From assembly GCF_000009625.1 (NCBI RefSeq), contig NC_002678.2:4992001-5056000 (forward strand): DNA of 64,000 nucleotides. Direction: 5' to 3'. The notes below the pieces were generated by a model that had not been told where the DNA came from, made no database searches, and saw only the letters and a program-made list of their open reading frames with translations. Positions 18,774 to 26,755 of this stretch are shown here, in pieces (the first letter of the stretch is position 1; every line of letters starts with the position of its first letter). The DNA comes from Mesorhizobium japonicum MAFF 303099. GTDB taxonomy: Bacteria; Pseudomonadota; Alphaproteobacteria; Rhizobiales; Rhizobiaceae. Both the position numbers and the translations under genes were made by a program.

Positions 18774-19307
18774 GCGGCGCGACGGCGGTTGAAACGCATG
18801 GCGCCCGCACGCTGACGGACGCCATCTGACACAAGGAGATCCGCCCCGGCGGATGAGGACCGATGCAGACCAGGAACGACGGAACGCACGTTATCTTGCC
18901 TGCGGCCGCGCCGACGATGAGACGGCCGGACCGCGCTCGATTGCCTGTGACGATGCTCCGTCAGTCCGATGGAAAAATGCGCCACGACGGTTCGAGCGCT
19001 GCAACCATGCAGCCGAACCACACCGTCGCAGAGCGCGGAAGATTGCACGGCGCATCGGAACTCGACGTTCAAAAGCGGAGTCGTAGCGCAGAGAATAGAG
19101 TCGTGTATTATCGCAGACGGAAGGAGGAACGACGATGGCTACAAAGTATCGCCAAACACAACCGATTAAGATGGCAAGATAAAGGCACCGCCTCCATGAG
19201 GCGGCGAAGCCTTTGTCTGCACATCCTTTTTGCCGGAGGCTGCCGGCGGCGCCAGGAGGGTGGGCCAGCGAGACCCAGGTTTCGCTTGAATTTGCCCGGA
19301 GGCTGGT
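18774..19307 (+). other. Leader of rlxS and possible transfer-origin region
   Basis: No convincing gene. The left part is probably the end of the IS110-type element and the right part is the native leader of the relaxase gene, with a hairpin at 19181. Relaxase genes are often next to their oriT, so this is a candidate place for one; I did not recognise a nic sequence. Confidence 0.4.
19181..19214 (+). terminator. Strong hairpin in the rlxS leader
   Basis: Nested complementary arms AAAGGC/GCCTTT and CCGCCTC/GAGGCGG enclose a CAT loop, about 95 bases before the rlxS start. It may be an attenuator or terminator, or a structural part of the transfer origin. Confidence 0.55.
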
Positions 19308-21278
19308 ATGCAGGACGATGAGTTCAGGCCGAAACTCGGCAAGATCGGCTCGCGCGGCTCGAAAGCAGGCAAGCGCTATGCCGGCCAGGTCAAGGCAGCG
19401 ATCAACCGAGCCGGCGGCCGCCTCCAGCGCAGCGGTCGCTTCACGGGGAGCCGGACAGGCCGCGGCGGGGCGGCGGCCGCGCTGCTCAAGTCACGCGACC
19501 GGTATGCCGCCTTCCGGCAGCGGCGGGTGATGGTCAAGGCGCGGATAGTGAAGCTGGCCGGCAAGGGTGCGGACGGAGCGCGTGCGCATCTGCGCTACAT
19601 CCAGCGCGATGGCGTCACCAGGGAAGGCGAACCCGGCAAACTCTATGGCCCCGGCAGGGATCGCATCGACAGTAAGGCCTTCGTCGATCGCTCGGATAGC
19701 GACCGGCATCAATTCCGCTTTATCGTCGCACCGGAAGACAGCATTGAGTATGACGACCTCAAGCCGCTGACGCGGCGGCTCATGGCGCAGATGGAGGAGG
19801 ATCTCGGCACCAGGCTCGACTGGGTTGCCGTCGACCATTTCAACACCGGCCATCCGCACACCCATATCATTGTCCGCGGCAAGGATGATCGCGGCGAAAA
19901 CCTCGTCATCGCGCGGGAGTATATTTCGAGCGGCATCCGCGAGCGGGCGGCCGAACTGGTGAGCCTCGACCTCGGTCCCCGTACCGACCGCGAGATTGAA
20001 CAGCGCTTGCGCCAGGAAATGGAGCAGGAACGCTTCACCAGCATCGACCGGCAGCTGCTGCGCATGCGCGATGAGGACCGACTTGTTTCTACGGACGGCC
20101 GCGACGCCTTTCGCCAGGCGCTGCATCAAGGCCGTCTGCGCAAGCTCGAGCGGATGGGCTTAGCCGAGGAGGTCGACCCGGTCCGCTGGCGCCTGGATGA
20201 TGAGCTGGAAGCCACGCTGCGCCGCACCGGCGAACGCGGCGACGTCATCAAGACCATGCACCGCGAGCTGACTGGCAAGGGGCTCGCTCGCAGTGCCGCC
20301 GATTACCTTGTCCACGATCGACGTGAAGAGCCCTCCACACCGGTCGTCGGCCGCCTCGTCGCGCGCGGGCTCGCCGACGAAATCAACGATCGGCATTACC
20401 TCATCGTCGACGGCGTTGACGGCAAAAGCCATTGGATAGACATCGGCAAAGGCGAGTTGACAGAACCGACGCCCGACGGCTGCATCGTGCGTGTTACGTC
20501 TAGGGATACCAAGCCCAGGCAAGTCGACCGTACAATCGCCGACATCGCTACCGCACACGGCGGCCGTTACAGCGTCGATATGCACCTCAAGCATGATGCG
20601 TTCGCCACCGAAAGCTTTGCCGAGACCCATATCCGCCGGCTGGAGGCGATCCGGCGCTCCACCGGCGGCGTGGAGCGAGAGCCGAATGGCACCTGGATCA
20701 TCGCGCCGGATCATCTCGATCGTGTCGCGGAATACGAGCGCCTGCGGGCCAGGGTCGAGCCTGTGATAGTCGAGAAGCTCTCATCAATGCCGCTGGAACG
20801 CCAAGTCAGCTTCGAAGGCGCCACCTGGCTCGACCGGAACCTGGTTGCCGAGAGACCGGAGCCGTTGCGCAACTCAGGCTTCGGGCATGAGGTGCGGGAG
20901 GCGCATGCCCGTCGGCGGCAGTGGCTGATCGCGCAAGGCCTCGCGCACGAAGAACAGGACCGGGTCGTCTATCGTGCCAACATGATTTCGATCCTGCGCC
21001 AGCGCGAGCTGAACCGTGTCGCCGGCCAGCTGTCGGATCAGCTTGGTCTCTCGTATGCCGAAGCGCAGCCTGGAGAACGAATAGAAGGCACGCTGCGCCG
21101 ATCGGTCGAGCTTGCCAGCGGCAAATATGCCGTGATCGAGAAGTCGCGCGAGTTCACGCTCGTGCCATGGAGGCCGGTGCTTGATCGGTACATCGGAAAG
21201 GAGGTTTCCGGTGTGGCGCGTGGGGAGGCTATCTCATGGACCCTCGGACGGCAGAGGAGCGGACATGGGGTTTCGTAG
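19308..21278 (+). CDS. rlxS: Relaxase RlxS-type (VirD2-like nuclease with DUF3363)
   Basis: The 656-residue protein nicks DNA at oriT and leads the strand into the recipient. After a basic N terminus comes the relaxase domain with HLRYIQRDGVTREGEPG and the histidine triad in DHFNTGHPHTHIIVRG (residues about 175-195). A long C-terminal DUF3363 region follows (LVARGLADEINDRHYLIVDG and later blocks). This architecture is that of RlxS of ICEMlSym and of many alphaproteobacterial plasmids. The ATG start at 19308 follows GGAGG. The gene appears intact, but the IS110 insertion separates it from the rdfS operon. Confidence 0.93.
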   Translation: MQDDEFRPKLGKIGSRGSKAGKRYAGQVKAAINRAGGRLQRSGRFTGSRTGRGGAAAALLKSRDRYAAFRQRRVMVKARIVKLAGKGADGARAHLRYIQRDGVTREGEPGKLYGPGRDRIDSKAFVDRSDSDRHQFRFIVAPEDSIEYDDLKPLTRRLMAQMEEDLGTRLDWVAVDHFNTGHPHTHIIVRGKDDRGENLVIAREYISSGIRERAAELVSLDLGPRTDREIEQRLRQEMEQERFTSIDRQLLRMRDEDRLVSTDGRDAFRQALHQGRLRKLERMGLAEEVDPVRWRLDDELEATLRRTGERGDVIKTMHRELTGKGLARSAADYLVHDRREEPSTPVVGRLVARGLADEINDRHYLIVDGVDGKSHWIDIGKGELTEPTPDGCIVRVTSRDTKPRQVDRTIADIATAHGGRYSVDMHLKHDAFATESFAETHIRRLEAIRRSTGGVEREPNGTWIIAPDHLDRVAEYERLRARVEPVIVEKLSSMPLERQVSFEGATWLDRNLVAERPEPLRNSGFGHEVREAHARRRQWLIAQGLAHEEQDRVVYRANMISILRQRELNRVAGQLSDQLGLSYAEAQPGERIEGTLRRSVELASGKYAVIEKSREFTLVPWRPVLDRYIGKEVSGVARGEAISWTLGRQRSGHGVS

Positions 21279-21327
21279 TGGCGCGCACATCGCCGCCCGG
21301 CGGCAACGGAGACATTCGCGCGTCTGC

Positions 21328-22887
21328 TTAGGCGGCGGAGACATCGCTTAGCTGTACGATGCTCTTGCCGTATTTGCGCCTGTAAGCGGCAATGAAATCG
21401 TCATCGCTACAGATGCAGCGGCCGCTGGAATCCTTGGCCTTCGGATCGTGCAAGCGGGAGCCAAGTGGGCGCAGAAGATTCACCCGAGTGCTCGTCGTCG
21501 GGCCCACGGGAAAACCCGCGCTGTGTTTGACGAGCTCGGCGGCAAGCATAATCCCGGCAAGCGCTGACTGGAAGGCCATCGGAACCACGGTTCGAACGCG
21601 GCGACTTCCATCACTGAGCTGGAACACCAGACCGCCGCAGATAGCCTGCTGATAAAAGGAACGCAGGGGCTGGCCAACAAACGGGGCTAGCGGTTCAAAC
21701 GGCACAGCCATCGCTGTAGCCACCCGAACTACAAAGTCGTTGGGAACTCCGGCATTGGTCTGCAGGAGCGTTTTCACCTGCTCGTGTGCTTCCGGTATTC
21801 CGAGTTCCTCGGCAATCAGATGGTGCTCGTCCTTGGATTTCCCGGACGGCAGGTACATGCAACAAAGGCAAGCTTGGCCGTCATCGAACCCGTGCCGCGA
21901 GATGCCGAGGTCGTGCTCCTGCGTCCAGGCATTCGCGATCCATCGGGGCAGAGCACCTTGGACCGCCAGACGGTCGGCGGCGGTGTCAAGCGCCACACCC
22001 ACTCGGTCGAAGACCCAGTCGCCGTGGCGCGCAACATATTCTGCCCACGTCAGCGGGTGCGCCTCGACCCCAATGGCCGTCGATCTAAGGGCGGTGGCTG
22101 CAAGAACCGCCTTGGACATGCCAATCTCCGCCTGGCCGGCCAATACGTAGCGCTGCAGGTTTGAGAGTTCGATTGCTTCGTGATCGATTACATGCAGACG
22201 ACCCGTGAGACCGGGTTGTCTCGCTAGCGCCCAAAGCGAGCCATGGCCTATCGCACCGAGCCCAACGAGGTGCGTTTCGCCAAGGTCGACAGGTATGTCG
22301 ATCGGGCCTGCCTCGCCGGCTTTGGTCTTGTCGTAGCTGTATAACGAGAGGTCGATGGTTTCGTCTAACTCGGCGCCGGTCAGCTGGGCGGCGAAGATGG
22401 TTCGAAAGACGTTGGCGGCGCCGAAGCAACTGGCGGCGCCAGCTCCATAGGGCAGCAAACTCGAGCCGGAGCCCACCGGGTCCGTACGCGACAGCTTTGC
22501 CGCCCAACCGTCCGATCCCATGAAAAAGGTCGGGCACCGGAGTGGTGGGCGCGTCACCCCTGCAACTACGCAGATGGTGGCAGACTTGCCGGAACGCCGG
22601 ATGCCAACTTTTGGATTTATCGACTTTGCCAAGCGCTCCAGCGCTTGGGCTTGAAAGCTTGCCGCGCTGCCCAGCGGGAGTATCGCCAGAACTGGATAGA
22701 GCCTGGCGAGCAACCTCACCGCAAGATCTAGTGTCGCCTGGCCTTCGGCGCAGGAAGCGGCTTGATCGTCAAAGGCGACGGCCACGACCTGCTTTTCAAG
22801 AGCTGCTTTAAAGTCCTCCAGATGAAAATCGGCTAGGACCTGAGATGCCGCCGTGGCGGCGCGGTCGATGAAGTTAGCGAGTGCCAT
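21328..22887 (-). CDS. E1-like activating enzyme of a bacterial ubiquitin-like conjugation system
   Basis: The 519-residue protein has two halves. The N-terminal half (residues 1-190) is poorly conserved and could be the inactive adenylation domain. The C-terminal half is a ThiF/E1 domain with the nucleotide loop GLGAIGHGS (210-217), VIDHEAIELSNLQRY (234-247) and a cysteine-rich ACLCCMYLP (339-346), a candidate for the catalytic or structural cysteines. Such E1s adenylate the ubiquitin-like protein C terminus and pass it to the E2. It is the last gene of a four-gene operon, three bases after the JAB gene. This size and the company of E2, JAB and ubiquitin-like genes match type II Bil (Bub) operons. 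Confidence 0.9.
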   Translation of the reverse strand: MALANFIDRAATAASQVLADFHLEDFKAALEKQVVAVAFDDQAASCAEGQATLDLAVRLLARLYPVLAILPLGSAASFQAQALERLAKSINPKVGIRRSGKSATICVVAGVTRPPLRCPTFFMGSDGWAAKLSRTDPVGSGSSLLPYGAGAASCFGAANVFRTIFAAQLTGAELDETIDLSLYSYDKTKAGEAGPIDIPVDLGETHLVGLGAIGHGSLWALARQPGLTGRLHVIDHEAIELSNLQRYVLAGQAEIGMSKAVLAATALRSTAIGVEAHPLTWAEYVARHGDWVFDRVGVALDTAADRLAVQGALPRWIANAWTQEHDLGISRHGFDDGQACLCCMYLPSGKSKDEHHLIAEELGIPEAHEQVKTLLQTNAGVPNDFVVRVATAMAVPFEPLAPFVGQPLRSFYQQAICGGLVFQLSDGSRRVRTVVPMAFQSALAGIMLAAELVKHSAGFPVGPTTSTRVNLLRPLGSRLHDPKAKDSSGRCICSDDDFIAAYRRKYGKSIVQLSDVSAA

Positions 22888-22890
22888 TGT

Positions 22891-23379
22891 TCAACTCGTT
22901 ATTGTGATCATTCGCGACAGTGCCGCGGAAGGGAGCGCATTCCAGTTGGCTTTTCCGTCGAGCCGATAGGCGGCGACTCGAGCAAAATCGAAAGGCTCGC
23001 GGGCGAAATTCGGCACTACCAGCGACAGACACCCAACCGTGGTAGCAACCGCATAAGCATCGTCGGTCGTCGAATGGTAGGCTCGGCCCGGATGGCTATG
23101 GATCTGGGCCAAGAGTTTCAGGCCGCTATTGTAGAGCCAGACATTAAGCCGGTGCAGTTCCTCGGCCGGAACCATCACGCAAACACCATCGCCCGTCCGA
23201 ATGTGACGCTGCGCCGGGAGCACGGTCTCTGTTACGGCAAAATGCTGGTCTTGCTGAACGCCGACCCAGAGCGCCATCCCCTCATTGCCTTCGCGACCAA
23301 CCGAGCGCAGATGCGCATGCACAGTCGAGATGCAGTGGCGCGGGAGCGTCACGGTCGTTACATCCATCAAAACGCTCAT
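22891..23379 (-). CDS. JAB/MPN+ metallopeptidase (deubiquitinase-like) of the conjugation operon
   Basis: The 162-residue product has a complete JAMM zinc site: Glu33 in GNEG, His94 and His96 in IHSHPGRAY, Ser103 and Asp106 in HSTTDD. Such enzymes cleave after the C-terminal glycine of ubiquitin-like proteins, either to mature the precursor or to remove it from targets. I chose the ATG at 23379, whose ATGA overlaps the stop of the E2 gene; the frame is open further upstream only inside the E2 gene. Intact. Confidence 0.93.
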   Translation of the reverse strand: MSVLMDVTTVTLPRHCISTVHAHLRSVGREGNEGMALWVGVQQDQHFAVTETVLPAQRHIRTGDGVCVMVPAEELHRLNVWLYNSGLKLLAQIHSHPGRAYHSTTDDAYAVATTVGCLSLVVPNFAREPFDFARVAAYRLDGKANWNALPSAALSRMITITS

Positions 23380-23993
23380 TCCGGGATGGCGGATGGGGGT
23401 ACTACCATCGCTCCCACTGAGATTTGGAACTGATACTGTATCTGCTCCACGGGGCCGGTCCCGTACTTGATGATCTTGTCCAGGATAAAGGCCAAACAGC
23501 CTTCGCCAGAACCCCGGTGGAGAAGCCATGAGTCACCTGAATGGGCTGGATTGTCGTGGTATTCCCGGACGCCTGCCATGCACAGGAATGGCGTATGTTC
23601 CGCACTGTTGGCCTGGAGGAAGTCCGCTAGCGACAGAGCTTTCTGCTGCATGAGGACCGAAATCATATCCGGTGGGGTTCCGGGTAGATGCGGTCGTCTG
23701 AGCATACTTAGCAGTAAATCCTTGCGGGCAACCGGCCGGCGGGTAAAGGGGTCGACGAAGACTACCGACGGAGGTCGGAGGTCGTAATTGGAGAAGTCGA
23801 TCTCGACAGCTGCACCGATTATCTGTGGCCTTATCTTGGGCGGTGCGAAGATGAAGAAGGCAGTAGGGAATCTCGCCTCGATCAGGAAACAACCCTGAGC
23901 CCGGTAAGCGCCCGCTTGTGTTTGGAACCAGCCGATCTGCCGATCGAATTTCGCTCGCGAGACCGCAGGGTCCACAGTCTGGATTTCAGGCAC
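23376..23993 (-). CDS. E2-like conjugating protein of the operon
   Basis: The 205-residue protein has an E2-like pattern. A strand-rich first half includes GCFLIEARFPTAFFIFAPP and the proline-containing RPPSVVFVDPFT. Then a single cysteine in PFLCMAGVREYHDNPAHSGD (Cys138) precedes conserved histidines (146, 151) and the SWLLHR helix. In bacterial E2 relatives the active cysteine lies in such a position, so Cys138 is my candidate. It overlaps the ubiquitin-like gene by eight bases and the JAB gene by four, indicating tight co-translation. The E2 call depends partly on context. Confidence 0.82.
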   Translation of the reverse strand: MPEIQTVDPAVSRAKFDRQIGWFQTQAGAYRAQGCFLIEARFPTAFFIFAPPKIRPQIIGAAVEIDFSNYDLRPPSVVFVDPFTRRPVARKDLLLSMLRRPHLPGTPPDMISVLMQQKALSLADFLQANSAEHTPFLCMAGVREYHDNPAHSGDSWLLHRGSGEGCLAFILDKIIKYGTGPVEQIQYQFQISVGAMVVPPSAIPE

Positions 23994-24270
23994 CTGCTAC
24001 ACCCGCCTTCAGGCTGAGGAACAGGGTCACAATGTTCGCGAAACCGAAATCGCCAACTTTTTTGTCAACGTCGAGCAGGTTGCCGGCCTCATCCTTGAAT
24101 TCCCAATTCTCGGCCGGCTGGGCGACGTTCTGCGTGTTCTCAAGGGCTTTGGCACGAACGACGTGAAGCGGCTGGTTGGGATTGGCTTCGACCTGCGTGG
24201 GCTGGCCGTTCACCACCACCGTGATCTCGATCTTGCCGCCGTGATCGCCCTTACCCGAATCCTTCGACAT
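23986..24270 (-). CDS. Ubiquitin-like modifier protein (DUF2604-type beta-grasp)
   Basis: The 94-residue product starts MSKDSGKGDHGGKIEITVVV and has a ubiquitin-like strand pattern: IEITVVVNGQPTQVEANPNQPL for the first hairpin, a helix (VVRAKALENTQNV), WEFKDEAGNLLD and a final strand ending LSLKAGVAGA. It would be attached through its C terminus to target proteins by the E1 and E2 encoded downstream. It ends Gly-Ala rather than Gly-Gly, so the JAB enzyme may first trim the last residue. The ATG at 24270 follows AGGAC; the longer open frame upstream is not conserved in character. First gene of the operon. Confidence 0.88.
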   Translation of the reverse strand: MSKDSGKGDHGGKIEITVVVNGQPTQVEANPNQPLHVVRAKALENTQNVAQPAENWEFKDEAGNLLDVDKKVGDFGFANIVTLFLSLKAGVAGA

Positions 24271-24993
24271 TTGTCCTACTCCTGTGGCTTGCCAACCGGC
24301 CCCAGGCGCTTGTGCCCACCTGCTAGTGAGACCGGCGATCTTCAATCGTCCACTCGGCGCCACGGGCCGCGAGTACGCAAAAGACAGGGGATAAGCTACC
24401 GAATCGGTGCTACCTTCTTTTATGCGTGACTTGAGCGGCAAGTAAACGGGCTGAAATTGCGCTTCACAACTATAATCGATTAGAGCAATACGAAAATATT
24501 GGCGATACACCTATTTCATGTGCTCTTTCACGCGCCTGCTCCACTGACAGCCCCCGTGCAAGTCCGCCTGCCGGTATGATTTCAGGTTCGATTGGGCGGG
24601 CGCTGTGACCGTTTGGCTGCGGCGGCTTCTAGCCGCTGCAATCTTGACGGAGGGTTTATCGAATAGGCAATCACGTGGAGCTTTAGAGCTGGTGATCCGA
24701 GCTCGGCCTATTCGAAAGGTGGCTCGGAAGCAGGTCGCCGTGACCAACTCCGGGTACCGGGATAGTCGCGACGAGAAGACGGGACTGTCCGGATTGACGT
24801 GAGTGGCTGCACCGAACCGTCGTCCGGGTGTGCCCGAAGAGTGATGTTATCCAGCTAACTTGTTGCGAGTGGAAGAGTAGAGTTAAGCAACTGATAATGC
24901 AACATTATCATTCGTTTCGTGAGTCCGACAGGCTGTGCGTTTCGATGCGAAAATCATGGCATAAAGCGCACGCGGGCATTATCCTCGAAAATC
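24271..24993. other. Divergent intergenic region with operator-like palindrome
   Basis: No recognised gene. The region separates the ubiquitin-like operon (leftward) from the DUF1403 gene (rightward) and must contain both promoters. It becomes AT-richer near 24840-24990, where a perfect palindrome and a pair of direct repeats lie. Confidence 0.5.
24892..24910. promoter_or_regulatory. Perfect palindrome, possible operator for the DUF1403 operon
   Basis: TGATAATG-CAA-CATTATCA is a perfect inverted repeat 84 bases before the DUF1403 start. Further on, CGAAAATCATG is repeated at 24948-24958 and 24986-24996, the second copy covering the start codon. A repressor site is a reasonable guess. Confidence 0.45.
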
Positions 24994-25953
24994 ATGATTC
25001 GCCTCGATCCCGCGACCGCCGAGTCCAACCCAACGGCGCCGCCGACCGTGCCTGCGTGGGCGCTCGCCGCCACCGATGCGCTCGGTGACGTCGAAGCCGC
25101 CTTCCAGGCCGGCGCCGCGCTGGGTGCGCTCGACGGTCTCGCCCGGGCGCAGCCCAGCTGGGCCGGCGCTTGGCGCCAGCGGCTGGCGGTGAAATCCGCC
25201 ACCGCCAGCATGCGGCTCGCCGGCCGCGCCGAAGACGAAGCCGCCCTGCGCGACGCCTGGCATCTGCGCCCGCCAGGTGCAGACCCTGGGCCCGCCGGCA
25301 CGATCTTTGGTGCCTGGCGGCAGCTGGCCGTGCAGCCGCCCGTTGCCAGCCCCGAGCGGCTCGAAAAGATCGTCGACCAGCTTGGCCTTCACTGGGACCG
25401 TGCCGCGGTCGCCGACCTTTGCACGCAGATCGAAGAACTCGCGGCATCCCAGCGGCCGGCGCCATTCGCCGCGGCGGCAATCGTCGCCCACGTTGTCGCC
25501 ATGCGCCCCGATGCCGAGCTTTTCGGCTGGTGGCTCGCCGACCTGGTGCTGGCGCAAAGCCTGCGCTGGCCGCGGCCTTTGCCGCTGTTGATAGCCCAGG
25601 CTTTTGGCCCGGTCTTCCGCGCCGAGGGCGGCGGCACGCGCATCCGACCCGGGCAAAAAGGTTTTGAGCGCGCTGTCTGCGTCGCGCTGGTTCAGGGAGC
25701 GGCCGAGGCCTGTCGGTTGGCGGCTGAGTTGTCGCGCCGCGCTGAAAAACTGCTGGCGGTGGCGCCAAAACTGCGCGCCAAGGGCGCCGGCGACGTGATT
25801 TTTTTGCTCCTGAATGAAGATGCCGTGGCCGGATCGCTTGTGACGAAGACCCTGTCGCGCTTTGCGGCGCGACGGCTGTTCGAGCGGCTGCAACACCTCG
25901 ATGCCGTGCGCGAGCTGTCGGGCCGCACCAGCTTCCGGCTGTTTGGGCTGTAG
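24994..25953 (+). CDS. DUF1403 protein
   Basis: The 319-residue protein begins MIRLDPATAESNPTAPPTVP and is mostly alpha-helical and rich in Ala, Arg and Leu, with the DUF1403 features GAALGALDGL, WRQRLAVKSATASMRLAGR, LRDAWHLR and a C-terminal LSRFAARRLFERLQHLDAVREL. The function is unknown. Such genes recur on rhizobial and other alphaproteobacterial plasmids beside an scpB-like gene, as here (two-base gap), which suggests a joint function. The ATG at 24994 is the first clear start of the conserved part. Confidence 0.88.
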   Translation: MIRLDPATAESNPTAPPTVPAWALAATDALGDVEAAFQAGAALGALDGLARAQPSWAGAWRQRLAVKSATASMRLAGRAEDEAALRDAWHLRPPGADPGPAGTIFGAWRQLAVQPPVASPERLEKIVDQLGLHWDRAAVADLCTQIEELAASQRPAPFAAAAIVAHVVAMRPDAELFGWWLADLVLAQSLRWPRPLPLLIAQAFGPVFRAEGGGTRIRPGQKGFERAVCVALVQGAAEACRLAAELSRRAEKLLAVAPKLRAKGAGDVIFLLLNEDAVAGSLVTKTLSRFAARRLFERLQHLDAVRELSGRTSFRLFGL

Positions 25954-25955
25954 CG

Positions 25956-26678
25956 ATGAGCCAAGCCTCCGTTCGCCGCAAGCCAAACGAGCAGCCGGCG
26001 CTGCTCGACACCGAGCTCGAGCACCTGCCGCCGGAATTGCGCTGGCGCGAGTGGATGGGGCGCGTCGAAGCCGTGATCTTTGCGGCAAATGAGCCGGTGC
26101 CGCGCGAGATGCTGGCGCGCGTCGTGGGGAAGAACTGTAATCTCGACCTGGTCATCGACGACATCCGCACCGAGCTTGCCGGCCGCCCTTATGAGCTGGT
26201 GTCGGTCGCCGGCGGCTGGCAGCACCGAACCAAAAAGGTGTTTGGCGACGTCATCCACGCCGCCTTCGGCCAGCAGGGCGCCGACGGGTCAAAAGAACTG
26301 TCGCAGTCGGAGGCGCTTGTCCTCATGTGCATCGCCTATTTCCAGCCGATCACCCGAGGCGAGCTGTCATCCTTCTTCGGCAAGGAGGTGTCGCGCGATC
26401 TGATCGGCGTGCTGCGCGCGCAGGAGCTCATTGCCTCGGGGCCGCGCAGCCCGCGGCCGGGCGCGCCCTACACCTATGTGACGACCAAAAATTTCCTGTC
26501 GCAGTTCGGGCTCGACACGCTGCGGCAGCTGCCGGATTTCGAGGCGCTCGAGGATGCTGGCCTGCTGTCGAAGGAGAAGTTGTTGGCTGGCGGCATCCCG
26601 GCACTTGCCGCGGGCGAGGATATCGCGGACGACGAGGCTCAGTCCGATGATGAGGCTGAGATGGTGGACGAGGGGTAG
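25956..26678 (+). CDS. ScpB-like chromosome segregation protein (orphan, paired with DUF1403)
   Basis: The 240-residue product has two winged-helix units as in ScpB: WMGRVEAVIFAANEPVPREMLARVVG (residues about 25-50) and ELSQSEALVLMCIAYFQPITRGELSSFFG, followed by the second-helix region and an acidic tail (ADDEAQSDDEAEMVDEG). ScpB normally bridges the kleisin ScpA and the SMC ATPase in chromosome condensation. Neither scpA nor smc is nearby, so this accessory copy either uses the chromosomal complex or does something else with the DUF1403 protein. Two bases separate it from the DUF1403 gene. Confidence 0.87.
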   Translation: MSQASVRRKPNEQPALLDTELEHLPPELRWREWMGRVEAVIFAANEPVPREMLARVVGKNCNLDLVIDDIRTELAGRPYELVSVAGGWQHRTKKVFGDVIHAAFGQQGADGSKELSQSEALVLMCIAYFQPITRGELSSFFGKEVSRDLIGVLRAQELIASGPRSPRPGAPYTYVTTKNFLSQFGLDTLRQLPDFEALEDAGLLSKEKLLAGGIPALAAGEDIADDEAQSDDEAEMVDEG

Positions 26679-26755
26679 GTCGCCGCCGTGACCGACCTGC
26701 CAAAGAAAGGTTCCAGCACTACGCCGCATTCATCGCGGCCAGAAGTTGAGGCCCC

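Noticed and set aside
24979..26170. Very long open frames (over 360 codons) antisense to the DUF1403 gene
   Set aside because: They are mirror frames of a GC-rich gene, have Arg/Ala-biased low-complexity sequence and no domain; the plus-strand DUF1403 and scpB-like genes explain the region.
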